From: Opitutia bacterium | GTDB taxonomy: Bacteria; Verrucomicrobiota; Verrucomicrobiia; Opitutales; Opitutaceae | NCBI GenBank assembly: GCA_016217595.1 | Contig: JACRHS010000031.1 | Span: 1 to 64,000 of the forward strand | DNA length: 64,000 nt | Reading direction: 5' to 3' | Part shown: in pieces, positions 34,191 to 43,135 of the stretch | How the letters are laid out: every line of letters begins with the position of its first letter | How positions within the stretch are numbered: position 1 is the first letter of the stretch | The notes under the pieces: generated by a model | Seen by the model: only the letters and a program-made list of their open reading frames with translations | Database searches by the model: none | Told to the model about the DNA's origin: nothing | Position numbers and translations under genes: made by a program

Positions 34191-36014
34191 ATGAAAACCA
34201 GATCCTTAATAATCGCCCTGGTCCTCGCCTGTCGCCTTGCTTGGGCCGCCCCCTTCACCCTGCCCATCCTGCCGGATACGCAGTGCGAATTGAATGCTGC
34301 TTATCCCAACACTCCGGCGATGTTCACCAGCCAGATGAACTGGCTCGCGACCAATAAGACCGCGCTGAGCATTCCCATCGTGCTGCATGTGGGCGATATC
34401 ATCGACTTCGACACGGATGACGCGCACGGCGGCGCCCATTATATGTGGATCAGGGCCAGCACGGGTTTCGCCATTCTCGACAACGCCGGATTGGCTTATG
34501 CCTTAGCCTTGGGAAATCACGATACCGGGGCGGTTTTCAACTCCGGCGGCGCTGCGCCCGGCGATGTAAATATCAATGTGCGGGACACCACGCAGTTTAA
34601 CAGCTTCTTCCCAGTGTCGCGTTTGACCGCGCAGCGGGGGCGCTACGAAAGCGGCAAGAGTGAAAACGCGTGGTACACCTTCTCGGCGGGCGGCGTGCAA
34701 TGGCTGGTGATCACGCTGGAGTATTGCGCCCGCCAGGCGCCGGTCGACTGGGCTAAAAAAATTGTCGAGGATCATCCGGCCCACAATGTGATCTTTGTCA
34801 CCCATTATCACCTCACCGGGGCCGGGGCGATCAACACCAATACCGGGGGGTATGGGGATCTGAATCCGCTGCAAATTTACGACCAGCTGATCAAGCAGTA
34901 CTCCAACGTGCGCTTTGTCTTTAGCGGCCATGTGGATTCTTCCGCGACGCGCAACGACCCGGGGGTGTTCGGCAACCGCATTTATCAAGTGTTGCAGGAC
35001 TACCAGGGCACGGACCTCGGCGGCGGGTACATACGGCTGATGGATATCGACACCACCGCCGGGACGGTCGCCGGACGCATGTATTCGCCCTATTACAACC
35101 TCACGAAAACCGGGGCCTCCCAGTTCTCTTTTACGGGAGTGAATTTTATCAAAAACACCGTCTACACCTCGGCGGCCCGTTTTCGGAACACGGCGTTCTA
35201 TGCCGCGCAAACGGGCACGTTCAGCGCTTCTTTTGACGCCACGCCCTCGCTGGCGGGGAGCAACAGCATCGTTGCCTTGTGCAAGGGCGCCCAAACCGCC
35301 TACACCGGCCATGCCGTCGCCATTCGTTTTAACCCCTCCGGATATATCGACGCGCGCAATGGCGGGGCCTATGGCGTCTCCACCATCCCCTACACCGCCG
35401 GCGCCACCTACCACTTCCGATTGGTCGTCGATGTGCCCAACCACCGCTATTCGGCCTACGTGACCCCGCCCAATGGCACAGAGCTGACCATCGGCACCAA
35501 CTATAGTTTCCGCACGGAGCAAAACACCGTCACCAGCCTCGATACTGTCAACGTGGACGTGAACCCCACGCCCGGTGGCTCGCTCACCGTGTGCCCGGTG
35601 ATGATTTTCAAACCGCTGGTTCCAGCCAAGCACACAGGCGTGACCGTGACCGCGAGTGCGGACGACGGCAATGTCGCGTCCAATGCCTTGGACGGCAATC
35701 TGGCAACCCGCTGGTCCGCCACAGGCAATCCGCAATGGCTCCAGTTCGACTTGGGCAGCACGAAAACGTTTTCCTCTTTGAAGCTGGCTTGGTTTCTCGG
35801 CAACACCCGCGTCGCCACCTACGACATCCAAACCTCCGTTAACAACATCAGCTGGAAAACTGTCGTCACGGGCGGCACGAGCAGCGGCACGACGACCGCA
35901 TTGGAGACCATCGATATTCCCGACATCGCTGCGCGCTACATCCGGGTTATCTGTCATGGTAATAATCTGAATACGGACAACGGCATCACCGAGGGCGAAG
36001 TCTGGGGGCTGTAA
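34191..36014 (+). CDS. Secreted metallophosphoesterase with C-terminal F5/8-type (discoidin) domain
   Basis: 607 aa from the ATG at 34191, which opens a signal peptide (TRSLIIALVLACRLAWA). The in-frame run-on to 34002 has no support. The calcineurin-like phosphoesterase domain shows GDIIDF (68-73), GNHDTG (108-113), FVTHYHLTGAG and SGHVDSSA. A jelly-roll-like middle region follows. Residues about 484-607 form an F5/8 type C sugar-binding domain (NALDGNLATRW, QWLQFDLGS, YIRVICHGN). It probably hydrolyses an extracellular phosphoester while bound to glycans. Base composition just upstream is AT-rich, unlike the gene. Confidence 0.85.
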   Translation: MKTRSLIIALVLACRLAWAAPFTLPILPDTQCELNAAYPNTPAMFTSQMNWLATNKTALSIPIVLHVGDIIDFDTDDAHGGAHYMWIRASTGFAILDNAGLAYALALGNHDTGAVFNSGGAAPGDVNINVRDTTQFNSFFPVSRLTAQRGRYESGKSENAWYTFSAGGVQWLVITLEYCARQAPVDWAKKIVEDHPAHNVIFVTHYHLTGAGAINTNTGGYGDLNPLQIYDQLIKQYSNVRFVFSGHVDSSATRNDPGVFGNRIYQVLQDYQGTDLGGGYIRLMDIDTTAGTVAGRMYSPYYNLTKTGASQFSFTGVNFIKNTVYTSAARFRNTAFYAAQTGTFSASFDATPSLAGSNSIVALCKGAQTAYTGHAVAIRFNPSGYIDARNGGAYGVSTIPYTAGATYHFRLVVDVPNHRYSAYVTPPNGTELTIGTNYSFRTEQNTVTSLDTVNVDVNPTPGGSLTVCPVMIFKPLVPAKHTGVTVTASADDGNVASNALDGNLATRWSATGNPQWLQFDLGSTKTFSSLKLAWFLGNTRVATYDIQTSVNNISWKTVVTGGTSSGTTTALETIDIPDIAARYIRVICHGNNLNTDNGITEGEVWGL

Positions 36015-36096
36015 TACCGGGCGGCCGCGTTTATTGGGCACGGCGTGGCATTCCGCGCCGTGCGAAGCCGGAAGCGGCTTCGCTTCGCGAACCGCC

Positions 36097-36120
36097 GGGC
36101 GGGGTCGCCCAACCCCGCCG
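36097..36120. repeat. GC-rich palindrome, second copy of the element at 27-50
   Basis: GGGCGGGGTCGCCC then AACCCCGCCG. It is the reverse complement of 27-50 with one difference in 24 bases. Confidence 0.6.
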
Positions 36121-36130
36121 GGACGGGGTT

Positions 36131-36241
36131 TTATTGAGACTCGCAGATCAGATTGACCGTGGTGGCGCGCGTTGTCCCCAACGCGCGGCGAGCGGCTTGA
36201 GGACGAGTCGCTCCGCCGAGTAAGGTCACCAATAGCGCGCG
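36131..36241. repeat. 110-bp dispersed repeat, copy C
   Basis: Full-length match to copy A (17961-18076), with the same internal hairpin (GCGCGTTG TCCC CAACGCGC) and the GAGTCGCTCCGCCGAGTAAGGTCA right part. TGACC near its left and GGTCA near its right end are inverted. Confidence 0.7.
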
Positions 36242-36290
36242 ACGTCGCCGTTCGGCGGCGCGTTGCGCGGGGTTGGCAATGGCGCGCTGA

Positions 36291-36312
36291 ATTCTGACCG
36301 GCCGGTCAGAAT
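36291..36312. promoter_or_regulatory. Perfect 22-bp palindrome
   Basis: ATTCTGACCGG joined directly to CCGGTCAGAAT, with no mismatch. The core GACCGGCCGGTC resembles operators of TetR-family repressors. It lies 195 bases before the nitroreductase gene, with no regulator gene adjacent, so it may control that gene or be another repeat. Confidence 0.45.
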
Positions 36313-36506
36313 CTCGGTTTCGTCGACGTCGAGGCCGTAGTCGTCGAGATCACGAGGCTGCGCTGCGCGGCCCTCCCCGGTCTATTTGCGTGGCGGACAT
36401 TAGCGGCCTCGCAGGAGGCCAAAGTTGCGGTGCATGGATGACAAAAGCGGCTTTTTCCTGCATGCCTCGACGCACGGCGGCCATTGTCCGCCCAACCGAT
36501 GACGCC

Positions 36507-37307
36507 ATGAAAAACGAGTTTTATGCGTTGAGCTTCCAGCCGGAGGCGCTGGAGCAACTCGATCAGGAGACCTTGATGACCGCCATCCGCGTGGAGGCGC
36601 ATGTGCTGGACATGATCATGCAGCGCCCCTCGGCGCCCGGCGCGGGCGCACACACACGGCTGCAAAACTTTCGCCGGCTCACGCAGTGCTACTCTCAGCG
36701 CTTCGGCGATGTGCAGCCCGATTTGCAATGGGCGCTCCGCATCGCCGCGCTTTTCCAAACCTACCTCGAAAGCGCCGGCCAGGCTTCCTACCCCTACGAG
36801 CCGCTTTTGCGGCCGGAAATTCGCGAGGCGGATTTTCGTCAGCTCGTCGCGACCCGGCGATCGGTCCGGGCGTTTGCCGGCGAAGCGGAGGATCGGCAGC
36901 TGGAACAGATCATCGCTTACGGCACATGGGCGCCCAACAGCTGCAACGCGCAGGCGCTCCGCTACGTCGTCGTGAAAAACCCCGAGATTCGCCGGCAGCT
37001 GCGCACGCGCGGCAACCACAGCATCGTGGCGGTGCTGGCCGATCTCCGTTTCTATTCGGACGGCGACATCGAGTGCCCTTGCCACGACACCGGCGCTGCG
37101 GTGCAAAACATGTTGCTGGGCTGCCATGTCCTCGGGCTGGGCGCGTGCTATATGACGGACCTCGCGATCAACGGGGAGAAGTACCGAACGCTGCTTCAGG
37201 TCGCACCCTACGAGAAAATCACCGCGTTGCTCTGGATCGGACAATGCCAGCAACAAGCGCTGGCGCCCGTGCGCCGCCAGCCGGCCGAAGTGGTGCGCTA
37301 TTTGTAG
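36507..37307 (+). CDS. Nitroreductase-family protein
   Basis: 266 aa from the ATG at 36507. The first ~115 residues are a helical extension I do not recognise (FYALSFQPEALEQLDQETLM). The rest is an FMN-dependent nitroreductase fold, with the phosphate-binding RRSVRAFAGEAEDRQLEQII, the flavin-contact APNSCNAQALRYVVV and the C-terminal LLGCHVLGLGACYMTDL. Nitroreductases bind FMN and reduce nitro groups, quinones or other acceptors; the substrate here is unknown. The Cys-x-Cys in the middle (DIECPCHDTG) is notable. It converges on queE. Confidence 0.8.
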   Translation: MKNEFYALSFQPEALEQLDQETLMTAIRVEAHVLDMIMQRPSAPGAGAHTRLQNFRRLTQCYSQRFGDVQPDLQWALRIAALFQTYLESAGQASYPYEPLLRPEIREADFRQLVATRRSVRAFAGEAEDRQLEQIIAYGTWAPNSCNAQALRYVVVKNPEIRRQLRTRGNHSIVAVLADLRFYSDGDIECPCHDTGAAVQNMLLGCHVLGLGACYMTDLAINGEKYRTLLQVAPYEKITALLWIGQCQQQALAPVRRQPAEVVRYL

Positions 37308-37322
37308 AAACGGGCCGCGCGC

Positions 37323-38015
37323 TCACACGCCGCGCTTGTTGCCCCAGAGTTCGATGTGCAGGCGGTGGGCGTAGCGGAAACCGCGGGATTTGCAGAGTTC
37401 GACCAGCCAGTTGGCGCGGTCGCGCATCGCCGCCAGCGTCCGCGCCTCGGGCATGAGCTGCACTTTGTGGCGCGGGATCTCGCGGCCGAGTTTCTTCAAC
37501 ATGCCTTCGATCTCGTCCACATCGGTCGGAGCGGCGACGACGAACTTGAACTGGTACGCGTAGTGGTCGAGCCAGTGCCGCACCACCTCCGGCTGCCAGC
37601 GCGCGGCTTCGTGGCGGCGGTGCCACTCGGGGTGCGTCACGCGGTCGGGCGCGGCGTTGAGGAGCTTGGGCGAGAGCGAGGCGAGATCGCAGGCGATGCC
37701 GTCGGGCGCGACCGTGGCGGCGGTCTCGATGGTGATGTGGTAACCGAGCATCTTGAGCTCGGCGGCGAGTTCGCGAATTTGCGGGGCGATCATCGGCTCG
37801 CCGCCGGTGAGCACCACGTGTTCGCACGGATGGCGCTCCACCTCGGCGACGATCTCGTCGACCGTGTGCGGCCGGCCCTCGGGATTCCACGAGGCGTAGG
37901 GCGTGTCGCACCAGGCGCAGCGGAGGTTGCAGCCGCTGGTGCGCACGAACACCGACGGCACGCCGGTCAGTTCGCCTTCGCCTTGGACGGAGTAAAAAAT
38001 TTCCGCGATCAGCAT
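37323..38015 (-). CDS. queE: 7-carboxy-7-deazaguanine synthase
   Basis: Radical-SAM enzyme that contracts the ring of carboxytetrahydropterin to CDG in queuosine (or deazaguanine) synthesis. 230 aa from the ATG at 38015. The N-terminus MLIAEIFYSVQGEGELTGVP is typical. The cluster motif is CNLRCAWC (C-x3-C-x2-C), with VVLTGGEPM as the SAM-binding segment and an HIELWGNKRGV end. Its start overlaps the 3' end of queC by 7 bases, so translation is coupled. QueD and QueF are not in the window. Confidence 0.93.
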   Translation of the reverse strand: MLIAEIFYSVQGEGELTGVPSVFVRTSGCNLRCAWCDTPYASWNPEGRPHTVDEIVAEVERHPCEHVVLTGGEPMIAPQIRELAAELKMLGYHITIETAATVAPDGIACDLASLSPKLLNAAPDRVTHPEWHRRHEAARWQPEVVRHWLDHYAYQFKFVVAAPTDVDEIEGMLKKLGREIPRHKVQLMPEARTLAAMRDRANWLVELCKSRGFRYAHRLHIELWGNKRGV

Positions 38016-38713
38016 GACGGAGCGGCGCGCGGCGCGGGTTTGGGCGGCAACGGATCGAGCGACGCGTACGCGGTGGGATCGGGCAGGCCGGCGGCAAGAA
38101 ACGCCTCGCGCCGCTCGACGCATGTGCCGCAACGCCCGCAGTGAATCGCGCCGCCCTTGTAGCAGGACCACGTGCGGGCGAAATCCACGCCGAGGCTGGC
38201 GCCGAGCGCGGCGATGGCGCCCTTGTCCAGGGCGATGAACGGACGCAGCAGTTGCACGCCGGCATAGGTGCCGTGGCGGATCGCCTCGCCCATCGCGCGC
38301 ATGAATTCTTCGCGGCAATCCGGATAAATCGCGTGGTCGCCGCTGTGCGCCGCGATGACGAGCCCCTCGGCGCCGACGCTCTCGGCGAAGCCGGCCGCGA
38401 TGGAGAGCAGGATCGCGTTGCGGAACGGCACGACGGTGAGCTTCATGTTGTCGGCCTCGTAATGCCCCTCGGGAATCTCGCCGCCGCTGGCGAGCAGATG
38501 CGAGGCGAAGAGCCGGTCCATGAAACGCAGCGGCGCGACCTCGTGGCGCACGCCGAGCGCCGCGGCGTGTTCGGCGGCGAACGGCAGCTCGCGCGGATTG
38601 TGCTTCGAGCCGTAGTCGCAACTGAGCGCGGCCACGACGGTGTGTTCGCGATGCGCCCAATGGAGCGCGGTCACGGAATCCATCCCGCCGGAGCAGAGCA
38701 CGACGACTTTCAT
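38009..38713 (-). CDS. queC: 7-cyano-7-deazaguanine synthase
   Basis: Converts CDG to preQ0 using ATP and ammonia. 234 aa from the ATG at 38713; the longer frame to 39061 overlaps the divergent deacetylase-family gene and is not conserved. The PP-loop is SGGMDS (8-13). The zinc site is C-x8-C-x2-C-x2-C in CYKGGAIHCGRCGTC. It also has CDYGSKHNPRE and IAAHSGDHAIYPDCR, the substrate loops. It forms a two-gene operon with queE. I looked for a preQ1 riboswitch in the 125-base divergent spacer and saw none. Confidence 0.94.
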   Translation of the reverse strand: MKVVVLCSGGMDSVTALHWAHREHTVVAALSCDYGSKHNPRELPFAAEHAAALGVRHEVAPLRFMDRLFASHLLASGGEIPEGHYEADNMKLTVVPFRNAILLSIAAGFAESVGAEGLVIAAHSGDHAIYPDCREEFMRAMGEAIRHGTYAGVQLLRPFIALDKGAIAALGASLGVDFARTWSCYKGGAIHCGRCGTCVERREAFLAAGLPDPTAYASLDPLPPKPAPRAAPSC

Positions 38714-38838
38714 GCGATACGTTACCGCAAAAAGGCGAAATTTCCCGCAAAAGGGAAGGCCGCGCTGCGTTGAAGCATCGCTACGTACACTTTCCCTTTG
38801 CGCCGCGCGCGGCGGTGGGCTGGTTTCTCCCTGCCGCC

Positions 38839-39708
38839 ATGCTGCTTTTTCACGATCCTCAATGCGCCGACTACGGCTCCGCCCGGCAACCGGAACAACC
38901 CGCGCGCGTGGTGCAGGCCGTGGCCCACTTGCGGGCGGCGCATCCGGAATGGTCGTGGCAACTGCCGCCGCTGGCCGACGAGGCGATGCTGCTCCTGGCC
39001 CACACGCCAGAGCTGCTGGCGCGGCTGCAAACGCCGCCGGATTTCGACGAGGACACGCCATTCTTCCCCGGAATCTACGACCACGCGCGCCGGTCGGTCG
39101 GCGCGGCGCTCGCGGCGATGGAGTGCGCGCTGACGTCGCGCCAAAAGGCCTTCGCGCTCATGCGGCCGCCCGGCCACCACGCCACCGCCGGGCAGGCGAT
39201 GGGGTTTTGTTATCTCAACCAGATCGCGGTCGCGGCGCTCGCCGCCCAGCAGCGCGGCGCGGCGCGGGTGGCGGTGTGGGATTTCGACGCGCACCACGGC
39301 AACGGCACCGAGGCGATCCTCGACGGCCGGCCCGGATTCCGCTTCTGCTCCGTCCACCAGTTTCCCGGCTATCCCGGCACCGGCACGCGCAACTCGTCCA
39401 CCTGTCGCAACTGGGCGCTGCCGCCGCATGCGCCGCGCGCCACGCATCTGGAGGCGTTGCGCGCCTCGTGGGACCACCTGCTCGCGTTTCAACCCGACCT
39501 TGTGCTCGTGTCGGCCGGGTTCGACGCCTTCGCGGGCGACCCGGTGGCGACGTTGTCGCTGACGCGGGAGGATTTCGCCACGTTGGGCCGTTGGCTGGCG
39601 GCGTCGCCGGCGCCGGTCGCCGCCGTGCTGGAAGGCGGTTACAGCACCGAGCTGCCGCACCTGCTCGACGCTTTTCTCTGCGCCTGGGAGGCGCCGCCAA
39701 GTGGTTGA
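38839..39708 (+). CDS. Histone-deacetylase-family protein (acetylpolyamine or AcuC-like)
   Basis: 289 aa from the ATG at 38839 (MLLFHDPQCADYGS); the 23 in-frame residues upstream are not conserved. Zn-dependent amidohydrolase of the arginase/deacetylase fold. It has RPPGHHA (about 108-114, the catalytic His pair), the metal-ligand motif DFDAHHGNGT, and SAGFDAFAGDP with the second Asp ligand. EGGYSTE is the C-terminal glycine motif. Bacterial members remove acetyl groups from small amines or proteins; the substrate is not deducible. It is divergent from queC. Confidence 0.88.
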   Translation: MLLFHDPQCADYGSARQPEQPARVVQAVAHLRAAHPEWSWQLPPLADEAMLLLAHTPELLARLQTPPDFDEDTPFFPGIYDHARRSVGAALAAMECALTSRQKAFALMRPPGHHATAGQAMGFCYLNQIAVAALAAQQRGAARVAVWDFDAHHGNGTEAILDGRPGFRFCSVHQFPGYPGTGTRNSSTCRNWALPPHAPRATHLEALRASWDHLLAFQPDLVLVSAGFDAFAGDPVATLSLTREDFATLGRWLAASPAPVAAVLEGGYSTELPHLLDAFLCAWEAPPSG

Positions 39709-39762
39709 ATTCTTTTTATCGCGCCCGAGCGATTCGGCCGCTTACGTACCCAGCCTGTTGCG

Positions 39763-40932
39763 ATGATTTCCCGTTACATACTGCATCCTGTGCGCCGTCT
39801 GCTCGGCGTAAAACCGCCTGTGCGCACGTTGTCGCACACGATGATCGACCAGCCCGGCCAGCTTAAACCGCTGCTCGACGCGATGGACCGCGTGAAGGAA
39901 ATCTCCCTCGATACCGAGGCGGACAACATGTACCACTACCGCACGCGAATCTGCCTGATGCAGATCATGGTCGCGGAGGAAATTTTCCTGGTCGATGTGC
40001 TGGCTCCGGGCATGAAGCTCGACGAGCTCTGGACGCGTCTGCGGCGGATGCACCTGGTGATGCACGGCAGCGATTTTGACCTGCGGCTGCTCCACGCGCA
40101 CTGCGGATTCCGGGCGCACAGCCTGTTCGACACGATGCTCGCGGCCCAGTTGCTTAACCGCAAACGCATCGGGCTTGCCGGCCTGCTCGACGAGCATTTC
40201 GGCGTCGAACTCGACAAGGAAGGCCAGAAGGCCAACTGGTCCCGCCGGCCGCTGCCCAAGAAGCTGCTCGATTACGCCGCGGGCGATGTGTTTCACCTGC
40301 CGCAGTTGCGCACGCTGCTGACCAGTGAGCTCAAGCGCCTCGGCCGGCTCGAATGGTTTCACCAGCAATGCCGCGCGCAGATCGCCGCCGGCGCGGAGGG
40401 TTTCGCGCCCGCCGACGACAACGACTGGCGCATCGGCCATTCGGAGCGCCTGCGTGGCGCCGGGTTGGGCGTGCTGCATGCCGTGTGGCACTGGCGCGAA
40501 GACCAGGCCCGCCGGCTCGACACCCCGCCCTTCAAGGTCTGCAACAACGACCTGCTGCTCCGGCTGGCCTCTGCGGCTGAGCAAGGCGCTTCCGAGGCGG
40601 AGATTCTCGCCAGCGTCAATCTCGGCAAACGCCACTCCCGCCTCTTCGGTTCGTTGCAAAGCGCGGTGAAGCACGGCCTCGCCCGCGATCCGAAGACCCT
40701 CCCGCGCCGCCAGCACCAACGCCATGCGCCGCTTTCCGCCGAGGAACTCTCCCGGCAGGACGCCCTCAAGGCTTTGCGCGACCGCCAGGCGACCAAGCTC
40801 GACCTTGATCCCACCCTCATCGCCAACCGCTCGCAACTCGCCCAGCTCGCCCGCGAACCGCGCAAGATCGACGAGCTCCTGCTCCCCTGGCAGGCGGACT
40901 TGTTGCGCGACGAACCGTCGTTGAAAACATAG
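39763..40932 (+). CDS. rnd: Ribonuclease D
   Basis: 3'-5' exoribonuclease of the DEDDy class, trimming tRNA precursors. 389 aa. The exonuclease motifs are DTEADN (Asp50, Glu52), HGSDFDLRLL and YAAGDVFHLPQL (Tyr and Asp four apart). LLDEHFGVELDKEGQKANW is the conserved linker. One HRDC-type helical domain follows (about 215-295), with a basic C-terminus. A start at 39763 gives a slightly basic N-terminal extension before the exonuclease fold. It lies 54 bases after the deacetylase-family gene. Confidence 0.9.
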   Translation: MISRYILHPVRRLLGVKPPVRTLSHTMIDQPGQLKPLLDAMDRVKEISLDTEADNMYHYRTRICLMQIMVAEEIFLVDVLAPGMKLDELWTRLRRMHLVMHGSDFDLRLLHAHCGFRAHSLFDTMLAAQLLNRKRIGLAGLLDEHFGVELDKEGQKANWSRRPLPKKLLDYAAGDVFHLPQLRTLLTSELKRLGRLEWFHQQCRAQIAAGAEGFAPADDNDWRIGHSERLRGAGLGVLHAVWHWREDQARRLDTPPFKVCNNDLLLRLASAAEQGASEAEILASVNLGKRHSRLFGSLQSAVKHGLARDPKTLPRRQHQRHAPLSAEELSRQDALKALRDRQATKLDLDPTLIANRSQLAQLAREPRKIDELLLPWQADLLRDEPSLKT

Positions 40933-41033
40933 CCGGTCACTGGGTTGGCGCGGATTTTACCTGCTCGCCCGAAAGCCTGTTACCGTCCCGCTTGCCAAGC
41001 GTCATCCTCTGCCACACGTTAACTCCGGCCCCC

Positions 41034-41291
41034 ATGAAACGCTGCGCCCTCCTCCCTGTGTTCGCCACCCTGGTTCTCGCGATGTTCTCCGGCTGCGCCA
41101 CGCGCACCACCGCCAGCGGCGGCAAGGAAACCACCTTCCTCGGCGGTGCGGCCACCGTCGCCACCAAGTCATACCAACCGGCCGACCAAACCTCGGTTAC
41201 CGTCGACACGACCAAGTTCAGCGGCACCAGCAATCCCTCCGGCACCAAGACCACCCTGCTCTGGGGCCTGATCACTCTCACCGATTATTGA
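41034..41291 (+). CDS. Small lipoprotein
   Basis: 85 aa from the ATG at 41034. It has a lipoprotein signal peptide: basic start KRC, hydrophobic LLPVFATLVLAMF, then lipobox FSGC (Cys21). The mature part is Thr/Ser-rich and ends with WGLITLTDY, with no known domain. A clear terminator lies 45 bases after the stop. The function is unknown, and no partner is suggested by the neighbours. Confidence 0.75.
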   Translation: MKRCALLPVFATLVLAMFSGCATRTTASGGKETTFLGGAATVATKSYQPADQTSVTVDTTKFSGTSNPSGTKTTLLWGLITLTDY

Positions 41292-41335
41292 ACGCCCGGC
41301 GGCACCAGTCGCCATTCCGGCGGCAAATTGACCTG

Positions 41336-41362
41336 AGACCGCGTTTCCAGCGCGGTCTTTTT
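41336..41362 (+). terminator. Rho-independent terminator after the lipoprotein gene
   Basis: AGACCGCG and CGCGGTCT form an 8-bp perfect stem with a 7-base loop (TTTCCAG), followed by a run of T residues to 41362. It lies 45 bases after the lipoprotein stop and about 40 bases before oleC, insulating the two units. Confidence 0.85.
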
Positions 41363-41401
41363 GTTGCCGCCCAACGCGTTCTTGCCTGAAGTACCCGCCG
41401 C

Positions 41402-43060
41402 ATGTCCGCCGCCATCACCAACATCGCGCGTCATCTGCCGCTCATCGCGGCGCAGCAGCCCGACCGCGCGGCGGTGAAGATCCCCCGCGGCACTACGCGC
41501 GCCGGCGACATCGATTATCTGACGCTCAGCTTCGCCGAACTCGCCGCCGAAGCCGCCGCCTGGCAGACGCGCCTCGCCGCGGCCGGAATCGCCCGCGGCG
41601 ACCGCACGCTGGTCATGGTGCGCCCGGGGCTGCCACTGATCGCGTCGGTCTTTGCGCTCTTCGCGCTCGGCGCGGTGCCGGTGGTGATCGATCCGGGCAT
41701 GGGGTTGAAAAGTTTTCTCGGCTGCGTGGCCCGCTCCCGTCCGCGCGCGCTCGTGGGCATTCCGCTCGCGCAACTGGTCAGTCGCATCGCGCGCCGCTCC
41801 TTCCGCGGCGTGGCGGTGCGTGTCACGGCCCGCCGCGCGCTCGACGCCCGGTTGACCAGGCGGAACGCGGAAAGCGATAAGCTCAAGCTGACCATCGCGC
41901 CCACGGCGGCGGACGATCTTGCGGCGATATTGTTCACCTCCGGCTCCACCGGCGCGCCCAAGGGCGTGTGTTACGAGCACGGGATGTTCGAGGCGCAGGT
42001 GCGGCTCATTCGCGCCACGTATGGCATCGCGCTCGGCGAAATCGATCTGCCGATGCTGCCGGTTTTCGCGCTCTTCAACCCCGCGCTCGGCATGACCACG
42101 GTTGTGCCGGAGATCGACCCCAGCCGCCCGGCGCAGGCCAACCCCGAACGCCTCGTGCGCGCCATCCGGCAGGAGCAGGTGACCAACTCCTTTGGCTCGC
42201 CCACGCTCTGGCGCAACATCGCCGATTATTGCCAGGCGCACGCCCTCACACTGCCGAGCCTGCGCCGCGTGCTCTGCGCCGGCGCGCCCGTGCCCGTGAG
42301 CCTCTGGCGCGACGCCGCGAAAATTCTCCCGCACGGCCGCCTGCACAGCCCGTATGGCGCGACGGAGGCGTTGCCCGTCAGCTCCATCAGTGCCGACGAC
42401 GTCGATCCGCGTGCGGTGCGCGGCGCGTGTGTCGGCCGGCCTGTCGGCGAGATCGCGGTGAAAATTATCGCGCTCGCCGACCAGCCGCTCCCGACGCTCG
42501 CCGCCACCCGCGAACTCCCGTCCGGCGAGATCGGCGAAATCATCGTGTCGGGCCCGGTGGTGACGAAGGCCTACGACGCCCTGCCGGAAGCGACCGCCGC
42601 CGCGAAAATCGAGGAACTGCCACCGGCGAAGAGCCCAGGCGTCTGGCACCGCATGGGCGATTGCGGCTGGCGCGACGAGACGGGGCGGCTCTGGTTTTGC
42701 GGACGCAAGGCCGAGCGGGTGGAGACGGTGCACGGCCCGCTGTTCACCGAACCCTGCGAACAAGTTTTCCGCCAGCATCCGCGCGTGGGACGCTGCGCGT
42801 TGATCGGCATTGGCGCGCGCGGCGAGCAGACACCTGCGTTGGTGGTGGAAGCGGAGCTGCACGACTCGGCCGCGGGGCGCACCTTTGCCCGCGAGCTCCG
42901 GGTGCTCGCGCAAGAGAACGCGCACACGATGCGGATTGAGATCTTTTATTTCCGCCCGGATTTCCCGGTGGACGTGCGCCACAACGCCAAAATCCACCGC
43001 CTCGCCCTCGCGCAGTGGGCCGCGACCGCCACCGGCTACCGCTCCGAACCGAAGCGCTGA
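41402..43060 (+). CDS. oleC: OleC-like beta-lactone synthetase (AMP-binding)
   Basis: 552 aa. ANL-superfamily AMP-forming fold: SGSTGAPKG (180-188), YGATEALPVSS (adenylate loop), GDCGWRDETGRLWFCGRK. Family-specific sequence such as CYEHGMFEAQVRLIR and LPVFALFNPALGMTTV points to OleC of long-chain olefin synthesis. OleC converts beta-hydroxy acids to beta-lactones, which OleB opens to alkenes. oleD follows immediately, as in ole clusters, but oleA (thiolase-like condensing enzyme) and oleB are absent from the window. Confidence 0.9.
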   Translation: MSAAITNIARHLPLIAAQQPDRAAVKIPRGTTRAGDIDYLTLSFAELAAEAAAWQTRLAAAGIARGDRTLVMVRPGLPLIASVFALFALGAVPVVIDPGMGLKSFLGCVARSRPRALVGIPLAQLVSRIARRSFRGVAVRVTARRALDARLTRRNAESDKLKLTIAPTAADDLAAILFTSGSTGAPKGVCYEHGMFEAQVRLIRATYGIALGEIDLPMLPVFALFNPALGMTTVVPEIDPSRPAQANPERLVRAIRQEQVTNSFGSPTLWRNIADYCQAHALTLPSLRRVLCAGAPVPVSLWRDAAKILPHGRLHSPYGATEALPVSSISADDVDPRAVRGACVGRPVGEIAVKIIALADQPLPTLAATRELPSGEIGEIIVSGPVVTKAYDALPEATAAAKIEELPPAKSPGVWHRMGDCGWRDETGRLWFCGRKAERVETVHGPLFTEPCEQVFRQHPRVGRCALIGIGARGEQTPALVVEAELHDSAAGRTFARELRVLAQENAHTMRIEIFYFRPDFPVDVRHNAKIHRLALAQWAATATGYRSEPKR

Positions 43061-43135
43061 GAGTTGGCGTTCTGCTCGCTGTGCATCGGCAAAAACCCGC
43101 TCGTCTGCGGCGCGCGCCTGTGCTTCGTCTTTGGC

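Larger units (their letters stand above)
36015..36506. other. Repeat-filled spacer upstream of the nitroreductase gene
   Basis: In order: a GCGAAGCC...GGCTTCGC hairpin near 36063-36083, a GC-rich palindrome at 36097-36120, copy C of the 110-bp repeat, a perfect 22-bp palindrome at 36291-36312, and unremarkable sequence to 36506. I see no gene. Confidence 0.55.

Noticed and set aside
36313-36350. Short GTCGTCGACG-rich stretch as a possible coding tail or tandem repeat
   Set aside because: It is a simple codon-like run with no start or domain, and the minus-strand frame through it is Arg-rich noise.
38714-38838. Possible preQ1 riboswitch between queC and the deacetylase-family gene
   Set aside because: Read on the queC strand, only a short TTCCC-TTTTGC-GGGAA hairpin is present. 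The preQ1-I conserved loop and A-rich tail are not visible.
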